From the NCBI RefSeq assembly GCF_005502275.1, contig NZ_SWLZ01000029.1:1-53951 (forward strand): 53,951 nucleotides of DNA, read 5' to 3'. The translations under genes were made by a program, and so were the position numbers. Of the stretch, positions 19,668 to 29,194 are shown piece after piece. The notes beneath the pieces are model-generated. The model did no database searches and was not told the origin of the DNA. It saw nothing but the letters and a program-made list of their open reading frames with translations. This DNA comes from Robertmurraya siralis. Its GTDB lineage: Bacteria; Bacillota; Bacilli; Bacillales; Cytobacillaceae. Within the stretch, counting starts at the first letter, position 1. Each line of letters opens with the position of its first letter.

Positions 19668-20300
19668 TTATTTTTTTATTTTTTTCAATTTAAAAATTAG
19701 CTTGTTAATGGTATTCTTGCTTTTATGAAAAATTCCTGCAAAATAATTATATAACTTCTCGACCAATTTTTTAATCTTTTTCGGCAATAAATTCCAAAAT
19801 AGCTTTAAAATCCACTCAAATGGCTTCAATAATACTTGTACAATGAATAATAGTACCTTTCCACACCCTTGCGCAAGTGCTAAAAGTCCTTTTCCTCCCA
19901 TCAGCATTAAAGAAAATAAAAGCATTACTAAAGAATAAATGGGACGAAAAATTAAAATGCGAATCATTTTTACAAAAAACCGATAAATAGAGATTACCAT
20001 GGAAATGACAATCTCTAGCAATCGTAAATATCCTTCTTTTAATAAACTTTGGTAAGCAGCAAAGCCGCATAAAAGGGCTAGAAAGATATAAAACCTCAGC
20101 TCTCCTTTATTTACTAGAAAAAGCACATAAAAAATCGACAATCCTTGAAGAAACCAGAAAAGGATATCATGACAAAAAACAATCCATCTTTTTCTCTTCG
20201 AACGTTGAAGAAAACGGTTGTACGTATCCAACGAAGCTCCAAAATAACTCCCCATTCCAATCATGGCAAGCATCGTTAAAAATTGTGTTGACAGTGTCAT
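19668..20300 (-). CDS. yabQ: Spore cortex membrane protein YabQ
   Basis: In B. subtilis YabQ is a mother-cell membrane protein of the outer forespore membrane needed for cortex formation. This 210-residue protein has about five hydrophobic segments in its first 150 residues, beginning with LSTQFLTMLAMIGMGSYFGAS and a conserved DTYNRF, and ends in a strongly basic cytoplasmic tail. ATG overlaps the yabP TGA by 4 bp (ATGA), which indicates translational coupling. Expression should come from the sigmaE promoter upstream of yabP. Confidence 0.9.
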   Translation of the reverse strand: MTLSTQFLTMLAMIGMGSYFGASLDTYNRFLQRSKRKRWIVFCHDILFWFLQGLSIFYVLFLVNKGELRFYIFLALLCGFAAYQSLLKEGYLRLLEIVISMVISIYRFFVKMIRILIFRPIYSLVMLLFSLMLMGGKGLLALAQGCGKVLLFIVQVLLKPFEWILKLFWNLLPKKIKKLVEKLYNYFAGIFHKSKNTINKLIFKLKKIKK

Positions 20301-20599
20301 CGGAACAACTTGCTAAAGAAGCCCTTAGCCTTCTCCCCATGCTGTTCATCAAGATAGACAAGATCATATACCTTCCCTTTTAATGAAACAATCCCTTTGT
20401 CGACATCAAGGTTTTTCATTTGTAAATTTTGTCCTCTTATTGCTAAAAAGCCCATAACAGTCTCTAGCAAAAATTCCTCGTTATCAAAACTCTCCACTTG
20501 CTTTACACCCGTAATATCGACGAGCTTTCTTCCTCTCATGATGACATCATGCTCTTTTGCGGGTCCCTTTGTCGTGTTCATATCGTGATATTGACTCAT
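20297..20599 (-). CDS. yabP: Sporulation protein YabP
   Basis: A 100-residue protein of the YabP/YqfC family: about 20 variable residues, then RKLVDITGVKQVESFDNEEFLLET and a C-terminal block DVDKGIVSLKGKVYDLVY (shown in part). It is made in the mother cell and is needed for normal spore cortex. The ATG (20597-20599) has GAGGGATGAG just upstream. It overlaps yabQ by 4 bp. A sigmaE-type promoter with a perfect -10 lies 39 bp upstream, matching the known sigmaE control of yabPQ in B. subtilis. Confidence 0.92.
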   Translation of the reverse strand: MSQYHDMNTTKGPAKEHDVIMRGRKLVDITGVKQVESFDNEEFLLETVMGFLAIRGQNLQMKNLDVDKGIVSLKGKVYDLVYLDEQHGEKAKGFFSKLFR

Positions 20600-20637
20600 T
20601 TCTCATCCCTCGCTTTTTACAAATACACATTTGTACA

Positions 20638-20666
20638 AGTGTATGAAGGAACAGCAAGTAATAGAA
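20638..20666 (-). promoter_or_regulatory. SigmaE promoter of yabPQ
   Basis: Minus-strand -10 CATACACT (20638-20645) matches the sigmaE consensus CATACAMT perfectly; -35 TTCTATT (20660-20666) matches 5 of 7, with the correct 14-bp spacer. The expected start site is about 30 bp upstream of the yabP ATG. Confidence 0.75.
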
Positions 20667-20822
20667 CAAGCTTTAGCGTTCCCTATGAACGAGACATTGT
20701 ACTTTTTTAAACAGAATTATTGCTAAAGCTATCTTTGAATAATTTCTGCGAAACCAAGGGGTCTAACGAAATGAGTCAAAAATCAACCCGACATATAACT
20801 TAACCTTTTGCTTAAAGACTAA

Positions 20823-20849
20823 GCGAATGGGAGCAGACTCCCAATTCGC
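20823..20849 (-). terminator. Hairpin after rqcP
   Basis: Stem GCGAATTGGGAG / CTCCCATTCGC with a one-base bulge and a 4-base loop, 13 bp past the rqcP stop. The tail is TTAGTCTTT rather than a clean T run, so it may be a weak terminator or RNA-stabilising hairpin. Confidence 0.55.
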
Positions 20850-20861
20850 ATAAAGAGCATC

Positions 20862-21122
20862 TTAGCTTTCTACTTTTTCCTCTTTTACGACAGAGTACAT
20901 TGCAGCCGCATCTTCTTTCCTTACGGTTTCTTGAAGCCGCTCAATCTTAACGGTTACAAGCTTTTGTCCAAAACGAACGGCAAGCTCATCGCCGACTTTC
21001 ACTGTTGAACTAGCCTTTGCTACCTGTCCATTAATGGTAATTCGTCCCTGATCACTTACTTCCTTCGCCAACGTTCTTCGCTTTATTAGTCGGGAAACCT
21101 TTAAAAATTTATCTAAGCGCAT
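20862..21122 (-). CDS. rqcP: Ribosome quality control protein RqcP (S4 domain, YabO/Hsp15-like)
   Basis: RNA-binding factor that works with RqcH to add alanine tails to nascent chains on stalled 50S subunits. The 86-residue protein is essentially one S4 domain: MRLDKFLKVSRLIKRRTLAKE with the ITINGQVAKASSTVKVGDE core. ATG at 21120-21122 is chosen over a GTG three codons upstream because AGGAG lies 10 bp before the ATG and almost touches the GTG. It follows mazG by 47 bp and probably shares its transcript. Confidence 0.92.
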   Translation of the reverse strand: MRLDKFLKVSRLIKRRTLAKEVSDQGRITINGQVAKASSTVKVGDELAVRFGQKLVTVKIERLQETVRKEDAAAMYSVVKEEKVES

Positions 21123-21169
21123 ACCCTTCACTCTCCTATTTGTATTTATTCATGTCATTATCGTCCATC

Positions 21170-22642
21170 TTACAACTCTTTGCTTTTGGCCTCATTCCAA
21201 AACGCATCCAATTCCATTAAGGTATAATCGGCAAAATCTTTGCCATTTTCTTTCGCCCTTTCTTCAACATATGTGAATCGACGAATAAATTTTTGATTGG
21301 TATGAAACAAAGCTTCCTCAGGGTTTATTTTATAGAAACGTGCCACATTAATGAAAGCAAAAAGGAGGTCACCAAACTCTTGCATCAAGCGCTCCGAAGA
21401 ATTTCCCTTCATTTCTTCCTCGAATTCCTCAAGTTCTTCTCTTACTTTCAAAAACGCATCTTCGACATTCTCCCAGTCAAAACCAACTTTAGCTGCCCTT
21501 TTTTGAAGTTCATAAGCCCTTAACGTATTTGGCAAATGCTTTCCCATCTCTTCTAAATGCAATGTGACCGATTCTTTCCCTTTTTCCGCTTTTTTAATCT
21601 CTTGCCAATTCTTCACCACATCCTCAGCAGTGTCTGCTTGACTATCAGCAAACACATGAGGATGGCGTCTCACCATTTTCTCACTTATCGCTGCAATCAC
21701 ATCATCGATCGAGAAAAAACCGTCATCTTCACCAATTTGTGCATGGAGCATCACTTGAAGAAGCACATCCCCTAATTCTTCAATCATATGATCGATGTCC
21801 TCTTCATCTATCGCTTCAATTAATTCATAACTTTCTTCAATCAAATACTTTTTCAAAGAATGATGCGTCTGTTCTTTATCCCAAGGACAACCGTTTGGAC
21901 CGCGCAATTCAGCAATAATTTGACGCAGCTTTGAAAATTGCTTATATAGAACTTCCTCACTCTTAACAGGCGGGACATAAACTGATGTTAAATTATTGAG
22001 GGACACTTCTCGATCTAATTCATATAGGGGGATCTTCGTTATCTGCTCCTCTTTGCCCCCTGCCGCAGTCACAATATAAACTTCATAGTCATCCGGAAGC
22101 TTCTCCATGAGTGTCAGCTTAACTTCCGATGCCATAAAGCTATCATATATTTGCCCGATAATCATATGCTGCCGTAGTTCCAGTTCATCCTTATGCAAGC
22201 TTGTTGCATCAAGGAGTTGAAACCCTTCAATCGGATCTACTTTTACCGCCTGAAATAGCGGATCGAGAAAGCTTTGCCCACCGCCTATTTCAACTTCGAT
22301 CCCGCGTCCTTCGCAGCCTTCTAATAGCAATTGCACCGTGCGCTCAGCAACAAGAGGATGACCTGGAACAGCATAAACAATAGACTGCTGTTCTGCAAGC
22401 TGAAACAACCGATCACAAATCTCTTCATACACCGCTTCAAAGGAATTATGCTTTTCGTATGTATCGTCAAAGGATGGAAAGATATAACCTTCCGTCTCCA
22501 GTTCTTTGACAACTGGATGCTCTCTTGTCCGTAAAAACACGTTTTCAGCTTTAGTTAGGAACCGATAAATCCCTAATGGTAATTGCTCTAGGGTACCGGC
22601 GCCCAGCCCAATAATCACGATTTTATTCAAAGCGCTCTTCAT
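21170..22642 (-). CDS. yabN: Fused tetrapyrrole methylase-like / MazG nucleotide pyrophosphohydrolase (YabN)
   Basis: Two-domain protein of 490 residues. Residues about 6-220 form a tetrapyrrole (SAM-dependent) methylase fold with the glycine-rich GLGAGTLEQLPLG start. Residues about 225-485 carry two MazG NTP pyrophosphohydrolase repeats, with the metal-site motifs EESYELIEAIDEED and EELGDVLLQV in the first and EELEEFEEE and EFGDLLFAF in the second. It likely cleans up non-canonical NTPs; the methylase half has no known substrate. ATG overlaps the yabM TGA by 4 bp; GGAG abuts the ATG, so expression probably depends on coupling to yabM. Confidence 0.92.
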   Translation of the reverse strand: MKSALNKIVIIGLGAGTLEQLPLGIYRFLTKAENVFLRTREHPVVKELETEGYIFPSFDDTYEKHNSFEAVYEEICDRLFQLAEQQSIVYAVPGHPLVAERTVQLLLEGCEGRGIEVEIGGGQSFLDPLFQAVKVDPIEGFQLLDATSLHKDELELRQHMIIGQIYDSFMASEVKLTLMEKLPDDYEVYIVTAAGGKEEQITKIPLYELDREVSLNNLTSVYVPPVKSEEVLYKQFSKLRQIIAELRGPNGCPWDKEQTHHSLKKYLIEESYELIEAIDEEDIDHMIEELGDVLLQVMLHAQIGEDDGFFSIDDVIAAISEKMVRRHPHVFADSQADTAEDVVKNWQEIKKAEKGKESVTLHLEEMGKHLPNTLRAYELQKRAAKVGFDWENVEDAFLKVREELEEFEEEMKGNSSERLMQEFGDLLFAFINVARFYKINPEEALFHTNQKFIRRFTYVEERAKENGKDFADYTLMELDAFWNEAKSKEL

Positions 22643-24252
22643 CTCCTATTTCTTTTTGGTGGGAATAAATGCATGATTTTACTTCCAAAAGGAAGTAATA
22701 CTAATTCTTCTATTGAAAACACCTTTGTCCTGATAATCACCAATAAATAAGTAAAGGCCCCTAAAACCACTGCAGCTAACGATTGCATTGTGGCAATTAA
22801 GCGTGGATGACCAAAGGCATACATAAAATCTGTAATCGACAAAAAGCCATGTAAGACGATATACATCACTGCTGCTGCGGTCAGTGCTCTCGCTGTTAAT
22901 GGTAAGAAATTCATCCTTCCTTTTCTTTTCCTTCTCATCCGAAAAAAGAGAATGAGCAACACTGCGGCAAGGCTCAGATTAGAAGCCCACGCTGCGCCCG
23001 TTGTACCATAGGTTGGAATTAGCATAAGATTAAAGGAATATTTACAAACAAAGCCAACGAGAACAGCAATCGCTGGAAAAACCGTTTCTCCCAAGCCTTG
23101 AAAAATAGCAATGAGCGTCATAATAATGGAGCTAAGCAATATCGTGATTGTAATGATTGATAGAACTCCAGAGCCCTCACTGTTTTCAAACAGCATAGTA
23201 TTGGTTGGCTCCATAATCGCCATTAAACCAACAGTGGCACCCAGCCCAACAACAAAGCTGACGCGAATCGCTAATTGGATATGCTGCTTAAGCGTCTCCA
23301 CACTATTTCTCATGCGCTCGCTTGCTATTAAGGGGACTAGCGAAAGGGACATCGACGTTGCCACTACCGTCCCAAGCTGAATGAGCGGCTGTCCCCTGTC
23401 ATAAATGCCCTTTATTCCTTTAGCATCTTCTCCATTTATGCCAGTCGATATGAGTAGCGAATACAAGTTCAAAGAATCAGCTAATTGCATTAACAGTAAA
23501 AGCATACTGCTGATACAGATGGCAAAGCCTTGTATCACTAAAACTTTTAAGAGTGCCAAAACTTCCTTATATTTGAATAAACGACCCGACTCCTTCAATC
23601 GAAACACGTCAAAATCTTTTTTTATCCATATGAAAGCAAGTAAAATAACAACTCCAACGATTCCCCCCGTAACCGAGCCAAATACCGCCCCAGCCCCAAC
23701 TTCATAAAGACTAGATCCAGCTCTCATGAACATCACGGCGGTAATTAAAATAGTTGCGACGCGAACAAACTGCTCCCCGACCTGCGAGTAAGCAGTCGGA
23801 ACCATATTTCCCTCTCCCTGATAATAACCTCTTAGCATCGCTGCGATTGGCATAATTAAAAAGACAACAGATATGACCCGAATCAAAAGAGCAAGCTGTG
23901 GATCATCCATAAAACGAGCAATTGTTTCTGCCCCATAATAAAGGAAAAGAAACATAGCAGCACCGATAACAAAAAAGAAAATAGTTGATACGACCATTAA
24001 ACGTTGCTTTTCCAACTGACTTTTTTGCTCCGTGTACAGCTTAGATAAAATAACTGGAAAACCTGTTGTTGCTAGCACAAGGGCTACCCCATAAATTGGG
24101 TAAACCTGCTGATATATGTAAAAACCTGTATCCCCGACGATATTTTGAAAAGGGACTCGATATACTGCACTCAATATTTTCGTTAATAAAGCAGCAATCG
24201 CTAAGACGAATGCTCCTCTCACTAAAAGCCTTGATTGTTGTGCGGGCTGCAC
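22639..24252 (-). CDS. yabM: MATE/MOP-superfamily flippase-like membrane protein (YabM, SpoVB/MurJ-like)
   Basis: A 537-residue integral membrane protein with about 14 hydrophobic segments and the family features AVYRVPFQNIVGDTGFYIYQQVYPIYGV near the N-terminus (shown in part) and RGYYQGEGNMVPTAYSQVGEQ. It belongs with SpoVB, YtgP/MurJ and polysaccharide exporters, so it probably flips a lipid-linked sugar or oligosaccharide; which one is unknown. GTG at 24250-24252 is chosen because AAGGAG lies 8 bp upstream; an upstream in-frame GTG has no such site. It is coupled to yabN by a 4-bp overlap. The two are also adjacent in B. subtilis. Confidence 0.87.
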   Translation of the reverse strand: MQPAQQSRLLVRGAFVLAIAALLTKILSAVYRVPFQNIVGDTGFYIYQQVYPIYGVALVLATTGFPVILSKLYTEQKSQLEKQRLMVVSTIFFFVIGAAMFLFLYYGAETIARFMDDPQLALLIRVISVVFLIMPIAAMLRGYYQGEGNMVPTAYSQVGEQFVRVATILITAVMFMRAGSSLYEVGAGAVFGSVTGGIVGVVILLAFIWIKKDFDVFRLKESGRLFKYKEVLALLKVLVIQGFAICISSMLLLLMQLADSLNLYSLLISTGINGEDAKGIKGIYDRGQPLIQLGTVVATSMSLSLVPLIASERMRNSVETLKQHIQLAIRVSFVVGLGATVGLMAIMEPTNTMLFENSEGSGVLSIITITILLSSIIMTLIAIFQGLGETVFPAIAVLVGFVCKYSFNLMLIPTYGTTGAAWASNLSLAAVLLILFFRMRRKRKGRMNFLPLTARALTAAAVMYIVLHGFLSITDFMYAFGHPRLIATMQSLAAVVLGAFTYLLVIIRTKVFSIEELVLLPFGSKIMHLFPPKRNRR

Positions 24253-24300
24253 AAGCACAACTCCTTCCGACACACTTATAAAAGAGAATGAATTGACTGT

Positions 24301-24309
24301 ATTATAGCA
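24301..24309 (-). promoter_or_regulatory. Extended -10 promoter upstream of yabM
   Basis: Minus-strand TGCTATAAT, a perfect -10 with TGn extension, about 50 bp before the yabM start. The -35 is poor. It would drive yabM-yabN-rqcP. Confidence 0.55.
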
Positions 24310-24458
24310 TAGACTCGAAACATGATGAGCAAAAGTAGAGAGGGTGCATATGGAATTCCTGTTTTAGGATAACATCAAAGGATTCTAGAACTAAATATTA
24401 AATTCGACAATAATGAAAAGAGTTCCCATAAACAAACGACTTTGCTTTCCTTAACCAC
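24310..24458. other. Intergenic stretch with no recognised feature
   Basis: Between the yabM promoter and the spoVT terminator nothing beyond A/T-rich sequence is evident on either strand. Confidence 0.5.
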
Positions 24459-24492
24459 AAAAAAAGGTAGCATTATAACACGCTACCTTTTT
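24459..24492 (-). terminator. Terminator of spoVT
   Basis: Stem AAAGGTAGC / GCTACCTTT with a 10-base loop and seven T on the minus strand. It lies about 140 bp past the spoVT stop, leaving a rather long 3' untranslated region. Confidence 0.85.
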
Positions 24493-24631
24493 CAAAATTG
24501 GCTATGTTGCATGATTTGACTTATTTCGTGCCTGTCACGCACCCTTTGCTGAGTGTAGATTTTGCGAAAACCATTCGTGCAACTAATCCGAATAAATCAT
24601 GATAAATCTTTGAACTACAGCTACCTCAAAA

Positions 24632-25168
24632 TTACGACTCCATTTGGCGTGCAAGGAATCCTGCCGCCGTTTCTACTGCTTTTTGTTCAACCTCACCTAA
24701 TGTTTTTTCTTTTGAGAAGATGACAACTGCCCCTATTGGATCTCCATTCGCGATGATCGGACCAACTGTATAAGATGTCACCGTTTCTTCATTTCCATCA
24801 ACAAGCGAAACTTCCCCTTGACTTGTTTTTAAAACAGAGCTTCGTTCTTCCATTGTTTTTCCCATAAGGTCACTGATATTCTTATTTAAATAATCCTTCT
24901 TTGAACTCCCTGCTACCGCAATATAAGCATCTCTGTCACAGATTAAAACGGGATTTCCTAAACTATCAAACAGTGCTTCTGCATATTCTTTAGCAAAGTC
25001 GCTTAGTTCACTAATAGGAGAATATTTTTTTAAAATGACTTCTCCATCGCGGTCAACGAATATTTCTAGTGGGTCCCCTTCACGAATGCGAAGTGTTCTG
25101 CGAATTTCTTTCGGGATCACGACACGACCCAAATCATCGATTCGACGAACAATACCAGTTGCTTTCAT
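24632..25168 (-). CDS. spoVT: Stage V sporulation protein T, transcription regulator
   Basis: Forespore regulator that modulates sigmaG-dependent genes. The 178-residue protein has an N-terminal AbrB-like swapped-hairpin DNA-binding domain (1-50: KATGIVRRIDDLGRVVIPKE and following) and a C-terminal GAF-like domain (about 55-178). The reading frame stays open for 82 codons upstream, but ATG at 25166-25168 gives exactly the 178-residue family length and has GAGG about 9 bp before it. A sigmaG-type promoter lies 84 bp upstream, inside that open stretch, which rules out the longer form. A paralogue, AbrB, lies at 46117-46404. Confidence 0.96.
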   Translation of the reverse strand: MKATGIVRRIDDLGRVVIPKEIRRTLRIREGDPLEIFVDRDGEVILKKYSPISELSDFAKEYAEALFDSLGNPVLICDRDAYIAVAGSSKKDYLNKNISDLMGKTMEERSSVLKTSQGEVSLVDGNEETVTSYTVGPIIANGDPIGAVVIFSKEKTLGEVEQKAVETAAGFLARQMES

Positions 25169-25251
25169 CCAATGTTGCCTCACTTTCATCTGATGATTTT
25201 GTAGTACAAGCATGACTTCAACGGATGTGAAATCTTTGCCATGTTTGAACT

Positions 25252-25281
25252 TAGTATCTTTCATCTGGAAAGTTCTATACA
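25252..25281 (-). promoter_or_regulatory. SigmaG-type promoter of spoVT
   Basis: Minus-strand -35 TGTATA (25276-25281), 17-bp spacer, -10 GATACTA (25252-25258), close to the sigmaG consensus TGnATA/CATACTA. spoVT is sigmaG-dependent in B. subtilis. Confidence 0.65.
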
Positions 25282-25457
25282 CAAACAAATATTTTTTCTC
25301 CTGTTTAGTATTTCTTCCATCAGAGTGAAAATATTCCACTATGGTTCTCTTTACCCTTGGTTTCTTGAAATAAAACGAAAGGACAGGCCCATTTTTCCAG
25401 TTTAATACCCGCAACTATATAAATTCGCCCTCATACATATTAAAAATCGCCGCTATA

Positions 25458-28400
25458 TTATGAGACCGTTTTTTCCTCATCTCGCTTTGCCTCCTGGAGA
25501 CCTTGGACCATTGTAAAAGCAGCCTGAAGCCAATGAGCAACTTCGACTCCTTTTATATGAAGAACCATTTTCAATCGATTGCCTTCCATGCCCAAACCAA
25601 CCATTCGTCGGAATTGATTACTAATTTCAAAGATTTTTTGCCCATTAATTCGAGCGCTTTCCTGTTCAGATAACAGAATCGTGACTTCATCCTTTACTTG
25701 TTTAATCGATTCCACACCCACCATAATCGCATGCGCTTTAATCTCTGCAATTTGGAATAAATAAGAGACTTCCTCTGGGTACTCTCCAAACCGATCGATC
25801 ATTTCTTCCTGCAGTTCTTGAACTTCTTCCAACGTTGTTGCGCCACGGAATCGTTTATACATCTCTATTTTTTGGTGCCCATCAGCAATATACGTATCTG
25901 GGATATAGGCATCAATTTCTAAATCCACTTCCACGCTTTGCTCTCTCTCCACCTTTTCAAATTCACCTTTACGTTCCTCGATAGCCTCTTTCAGCATTTG
26001 AGAATAAAGATCGAAACCTACTGAGTCAATAAATCCATGCTGTTGGGCACCTAAGATGTTTCCAGCTCCTCTGATCGATAAATCGCGCATCGCAATTTTA
26101 AAGCCGGATCCTAACTCCGTAAATTCTTTAATTGCTTGAAGCCTTTTCTCAGCAACCTCCGTTAGCACCTTATCCTTACGATACGTAAAGTAAGCATAGG
26201 CGACACGGTTGGAACGCCCGACACGCCCACGGAGCTGATAAAGCTGAGATAACCCCATTCGATCTGCATCAAAAACAATGAGCGTATTCACATTCGGAAT
26301 GTCGACCCCTGTCTCAATAATCGTCGTGCTGACAAGAACATCAAATTCCCCTGCCAAAAACCCAAGCATGACGGATTCCAGCTCGTTTTCTGTCATTTGA
26401 CCGTGAGCATACGTTACCCGAGCATCTGGCACAAGCATTGATATTTCCTCCGCCTTGCGCTCAATATCCTCAACACGGTTGTAAAGGAAGTATACTTGAC
26501 CATTCCGAGCTAACTCTCGTTCAATTGCTTCTCTGACTAGCCCCCCGTTATACTCCATCACATACGTCTGCACGGGGAAACGATTTTCTGGAGGAGTCTC
26601 AATAACGGATAGATCACGCACCCCAAGCATCGACATATGCAAGGTTCTTGGTATTGGTGTTGCCGTTAAGGTGAGAACATCGACATTTGTTTTTAACTGC
26701 TTGATTTTCTCTTTATGCGACACGCCAAAACGCTGCTCCTCGTCAATAATAAGCAGGCCCAAATCCCGATACGTAATCCCTTTTGAAAGGAGACGATGGG
26801 TTCCAACAACAACGTCAATTGTTCCATTTTTTAATCCATTAATGGTTTCTGTTTGTTGCTTCTTTGTTCTAAAGCGACTTAATAAACCTATCTCAATCGG
26901 ATAATCCTGAAATCTCTCACGCATCGTTTCGTAATGCTGTTGTGCCAGAATTGTAGTAGGGACAAGAATGGCTACTTGCTTTCCATCTGCAATCGCTTTA
27001 AATGCCGCACGGATCGCCACCTCTGTTTTTCCATAACCGACATCGCCGCATAGCAATCGATCCATTGGACGTTCCTTTTCCATGTCCTTTTTAATTTCCT
27101 GAATGGAGCGAAGCTGATCCTCTGTTTCTTGATAAGGGAAAGATGCTTCAAACTCCCTTTGCATATCACCGTCTGGTGAAAAGGCATACCCTTTGGAAGC
27201 CTCTCTCTCGGCATAAAGCTTTATTAAGTCATCCGCTATGTCTTGAACAGACGATTGAACCTTGCTCTTAACCTTTTTCCAATCATTCCCGCCTAACTTA
27301 TAAACTTTCGGTTCCTTGCCTTCCGAAGCAACATATTTTTGAACCAAGTCAATTTGTTCAACTGGAACATAAAGCTTATCACTACCTTGATAACGGATAT
27401 GAAGATAGTCTTTATGAATTCCATTTATTTCTAACGTTTCAATTCCTAAATATTTACCAATCCCATGGTTCACATGAACAACATAATCTCCAATTTTAAG
27501 CTCCGAATAGCTCTTAATCCGCTCAGCGTTAGATAGCTTCTGTTGGCGTCGGCGCGTTTTTTTCGGCTTACGATTAAAAAGCTCCTCTTCTGTTATGACC
27601 GCTATCTTTTGAATAGGGAGTTCAAATCCTGTTTGCAGATCGCCCTCCATTATTTGTACTTTTTCAGCTGCCAATAATTGGCTTTCACGAACTACAACTG
27701 CGTCAATTTCATAGTCCTCCAGTACGCGCTCCAGCTTATCTACCCGCTTTTCATCCGCACCGAGAAATACTACCGCATAATTTCCTTTTTTCAGCCTTTC
27801 AATTTCACTTTTCAGAACATGCATTTGTCCATGGAAATTTTGCATTTGCTTACAGGATATATTGATAATATTTTGTGGATTTGTATTTGGAACATGCCTT
27901 AAAAACAAAGACATATAAATGAGCGGATGCTTTACCTTTTGCATCCTTGATTGAATTTGATGACTGATCATCAAATCATGAATAATCTTTCCTTCACTAA
28001 GAAGACTGAAATACCATTCTGCCTCTTCTTTATCCAGGGAATCATTCATTTCCTGAACTCTACTAATTTCATCGACAAAGATTAGAGCATTTTGCGGTAA
28101 ATAGTCCAATAGACTATTAGACTGGTCATAGGCCAACGAAAGATACTTAAAGAGCTGCTCCGGTTTTTGCCGGTTTCTCAATTGCTCAATTTCATGATTT
28201 ACATTTTGTGTAAGAGCAATTTTCGCTTTTTCATCCTTTATCTTTTTTAAGCTTTTACCTAAACCTGCTTCAAGCTTATTCGCAACCTGCTCATAATGCT
28301 CTTTTTGAAACGGGGTTTCCGTCGCCGGTCCAATGAGTATCTCCCCTAATTTATCGCGAGACCTCTGGTCCTCAAGGGAAAAATATCGAATTGATTCAAT

Positions 28401-29000
28401 CTCAGTGTCAAACAATTCAAGGCGAATCGGATCTGCCTCGGTTAATGGATAGATGTCAATAATTCCACCCCGGATGCTAAATTCCCCTGGGGATGATACC
28501 ATCTCTGAACGAACATATCCCATTTCAACAAATTGTAATAACTGAGCCTCAATATCAATATCTTCTCCGACCTTCAAAGTAATTTGTTGTTCCTTCCACA
28601 ATGACTTAGAAGGAACAATCTTTCGTAGACCTGAAATCGGGACAATAATGATTCCCTCATCATACTGACTCCAATAATTTAATACATCTATGCGCTGGGC
28701 TCTTAATTCCGGACTGGCGACACTCATTTCCGCCGCAATTAATTCATTGGCCGGATATAAAAACACCTCATCTTCATCAACGAGCTGAGTAAGATCATCA
28801 TATAGCTTTTGAGCCTGTAATAGATTGTAAGTCACAATCAATAAAGGCTTCTTCGTTTCATTATAAACGGATGCTAAAAATACCGTTCTTGCAGAGCCTG
28901 ATAGACCCGCAACCAATTGTTCCTTAAGCCCTTCTTGAACGCCTGCAATAACCGAGCGAATATCATCCTGTCCTGTAAAAAGCTGTTTAAGACCTAACAC
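25458..29000 (-). CDS. mfd: Transcription-repair coupling factor
   Basis: ATP-driven translocase that removes RNA polymerase stalled at DNA lesions and recruits UvrA. The 1180-residue protein has a UvrB-homology N-terminal module, the polymerase-interaction domain (about 480-560, IGDYVVHVNHGIGKYLGIE), the translocase core with Walker A CGDVGYGKTE (about 645), IIDEEQRFG as the DEAD-like box and LTATPIPRTL, and a C-terminal autoinhibitory TRCF domain. In-frame codons extend 62 residues further upstream, but GTG at 28998-29000 has GGGAGGAGG 6 bp before it and gives the length of the B. subtilis protein (1177). Confidence 0.96.
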   Translation of the reverse strand: MLGLKQLFTGQDDIRSVIAGVQEGLKEQLVAGLSGSARTVFLASVYNETKKPLLIVTYNLLQAQKLYDDLTQLVDEDEVFLYPANELIAAEMSVASPELRAQRIDVLNYWSQYDEGIIIVPISGLRKIVPSKSLWKEQQITLKVGEDIDIEAQLLQFVEMGYVRSEMVSSPGEFSIRGGIIDIYPLTEADPIRLELFDTEIESIRYFSLEDQRSRDKLGEILIGPATETPFQKEHYEQVANKLEAGLGKSLKKIKDEKAKIALTQNVNHEIEQLRNRQKPEQLFKYLSLAYDQSNSLLDYLPQNALIFVDEISRVQEMNDSLDKEEAEWYFSLLSEGKIIHDLMISHQIQSRMQKVKHPLIYMSLFLRHVPNTNPQNIINISCKQMQNFHGQMHVLKSEIERLKKGNYAVVFLGADEKRVDKLERVLEDYEIDAVVVRESQLLAAEKVQIMEGDLQTGFELPIQKIAVITEEELFNRKPKKTRRRQQKLSNAERIKSYSELKIGDYVVHVNHGIGKYLGIETLEINGIHKDYLHIRYQGSDKLYVPVEQIDLVQKYVASEGKEPKVYKLGGNDWKKVKSKVQSSVQDIADDLIKLYAEREASKGYAFSPDGDMQREFEASFPYQETEDQLRSIQEIKKDMEKERPMDRLLCGDVGYGKTEVAIRAAFKAIADGKQVAILVPTTILAQQHYETMRERFQDYPIEIGLLSRFRTKKQQTETINGLKNGTIDVVVGTHRLLSKGITYRDLGLLIIDEEQRFGVSHKEKIKQLKTNVDVLTLTATPIPRTLHMSMLGVRDLSVIETPPENRFPVQTYVMEYNGGLVREAIERELARNGQVYFLYNRVEDIERKAEEISMLVPDARVTYAHGQMTENELESVMLGFLAGEFDVLVSTTIIETGVDIPNVNTLIVFDADRMGLSQLYQLRGRVGRSNRVAYAYFTYRKDKVLTEVAEKRLQAIKEFTELGSGFKIAMRDLSIRGAGNILGAQQHGFIDSVGFDLYSQMLKEAIEERKGEFEKVEREQSVEVDLEIDAYIPDTYIADGHQKIEMYKRFRGATTLEEVQELQEEMIDRFGEYPEEVSYLFQIAEIKAHAIMVGVESIKQVKDEVTILLSEQESARINGQKIFEISNQFRRMVGLGMEGNRLKMVLHIKGVEVAHWLQAAFTMVQGLQEAKRDEEKTVS

Positions 29001-29194
29001 AAGGCTCCTCCTCCCATGTCTACTGGAAAATATCTTTATAGTAAAATTCCTATTCCTTGTAAAAAATAGGAGCTGTGAAACTATTTTGCTCAAACAAGTT
29101 TTATCAACCGTTCTGTTTAACAAAGCCAAAAATAAAAAATAATTGCAAAAATCAAAACAGAAAAATGCTTTGGATAAAAAGTCCAAAGCTTGTA

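Noticed and set aside
21170-22642. A frameshift fusion of two genes (methylase and MazG)
   Set aside because: The fused architecture is the normal YabN-type MazG of Bacillus, and the frame is continuous.
25169-25414. N-terminal extension of spoVT by 82 residues
   Set aside because: A sigmaG-type promoter lies inside it, and the ATG at 25168 gives exactly the family length.
29001-29186. N-terminal extension of mfd by 62 residues
   Set aside because: The extension is hydrophobic noise; GTG at 29000 has a strong ribosome site and gives the family length.
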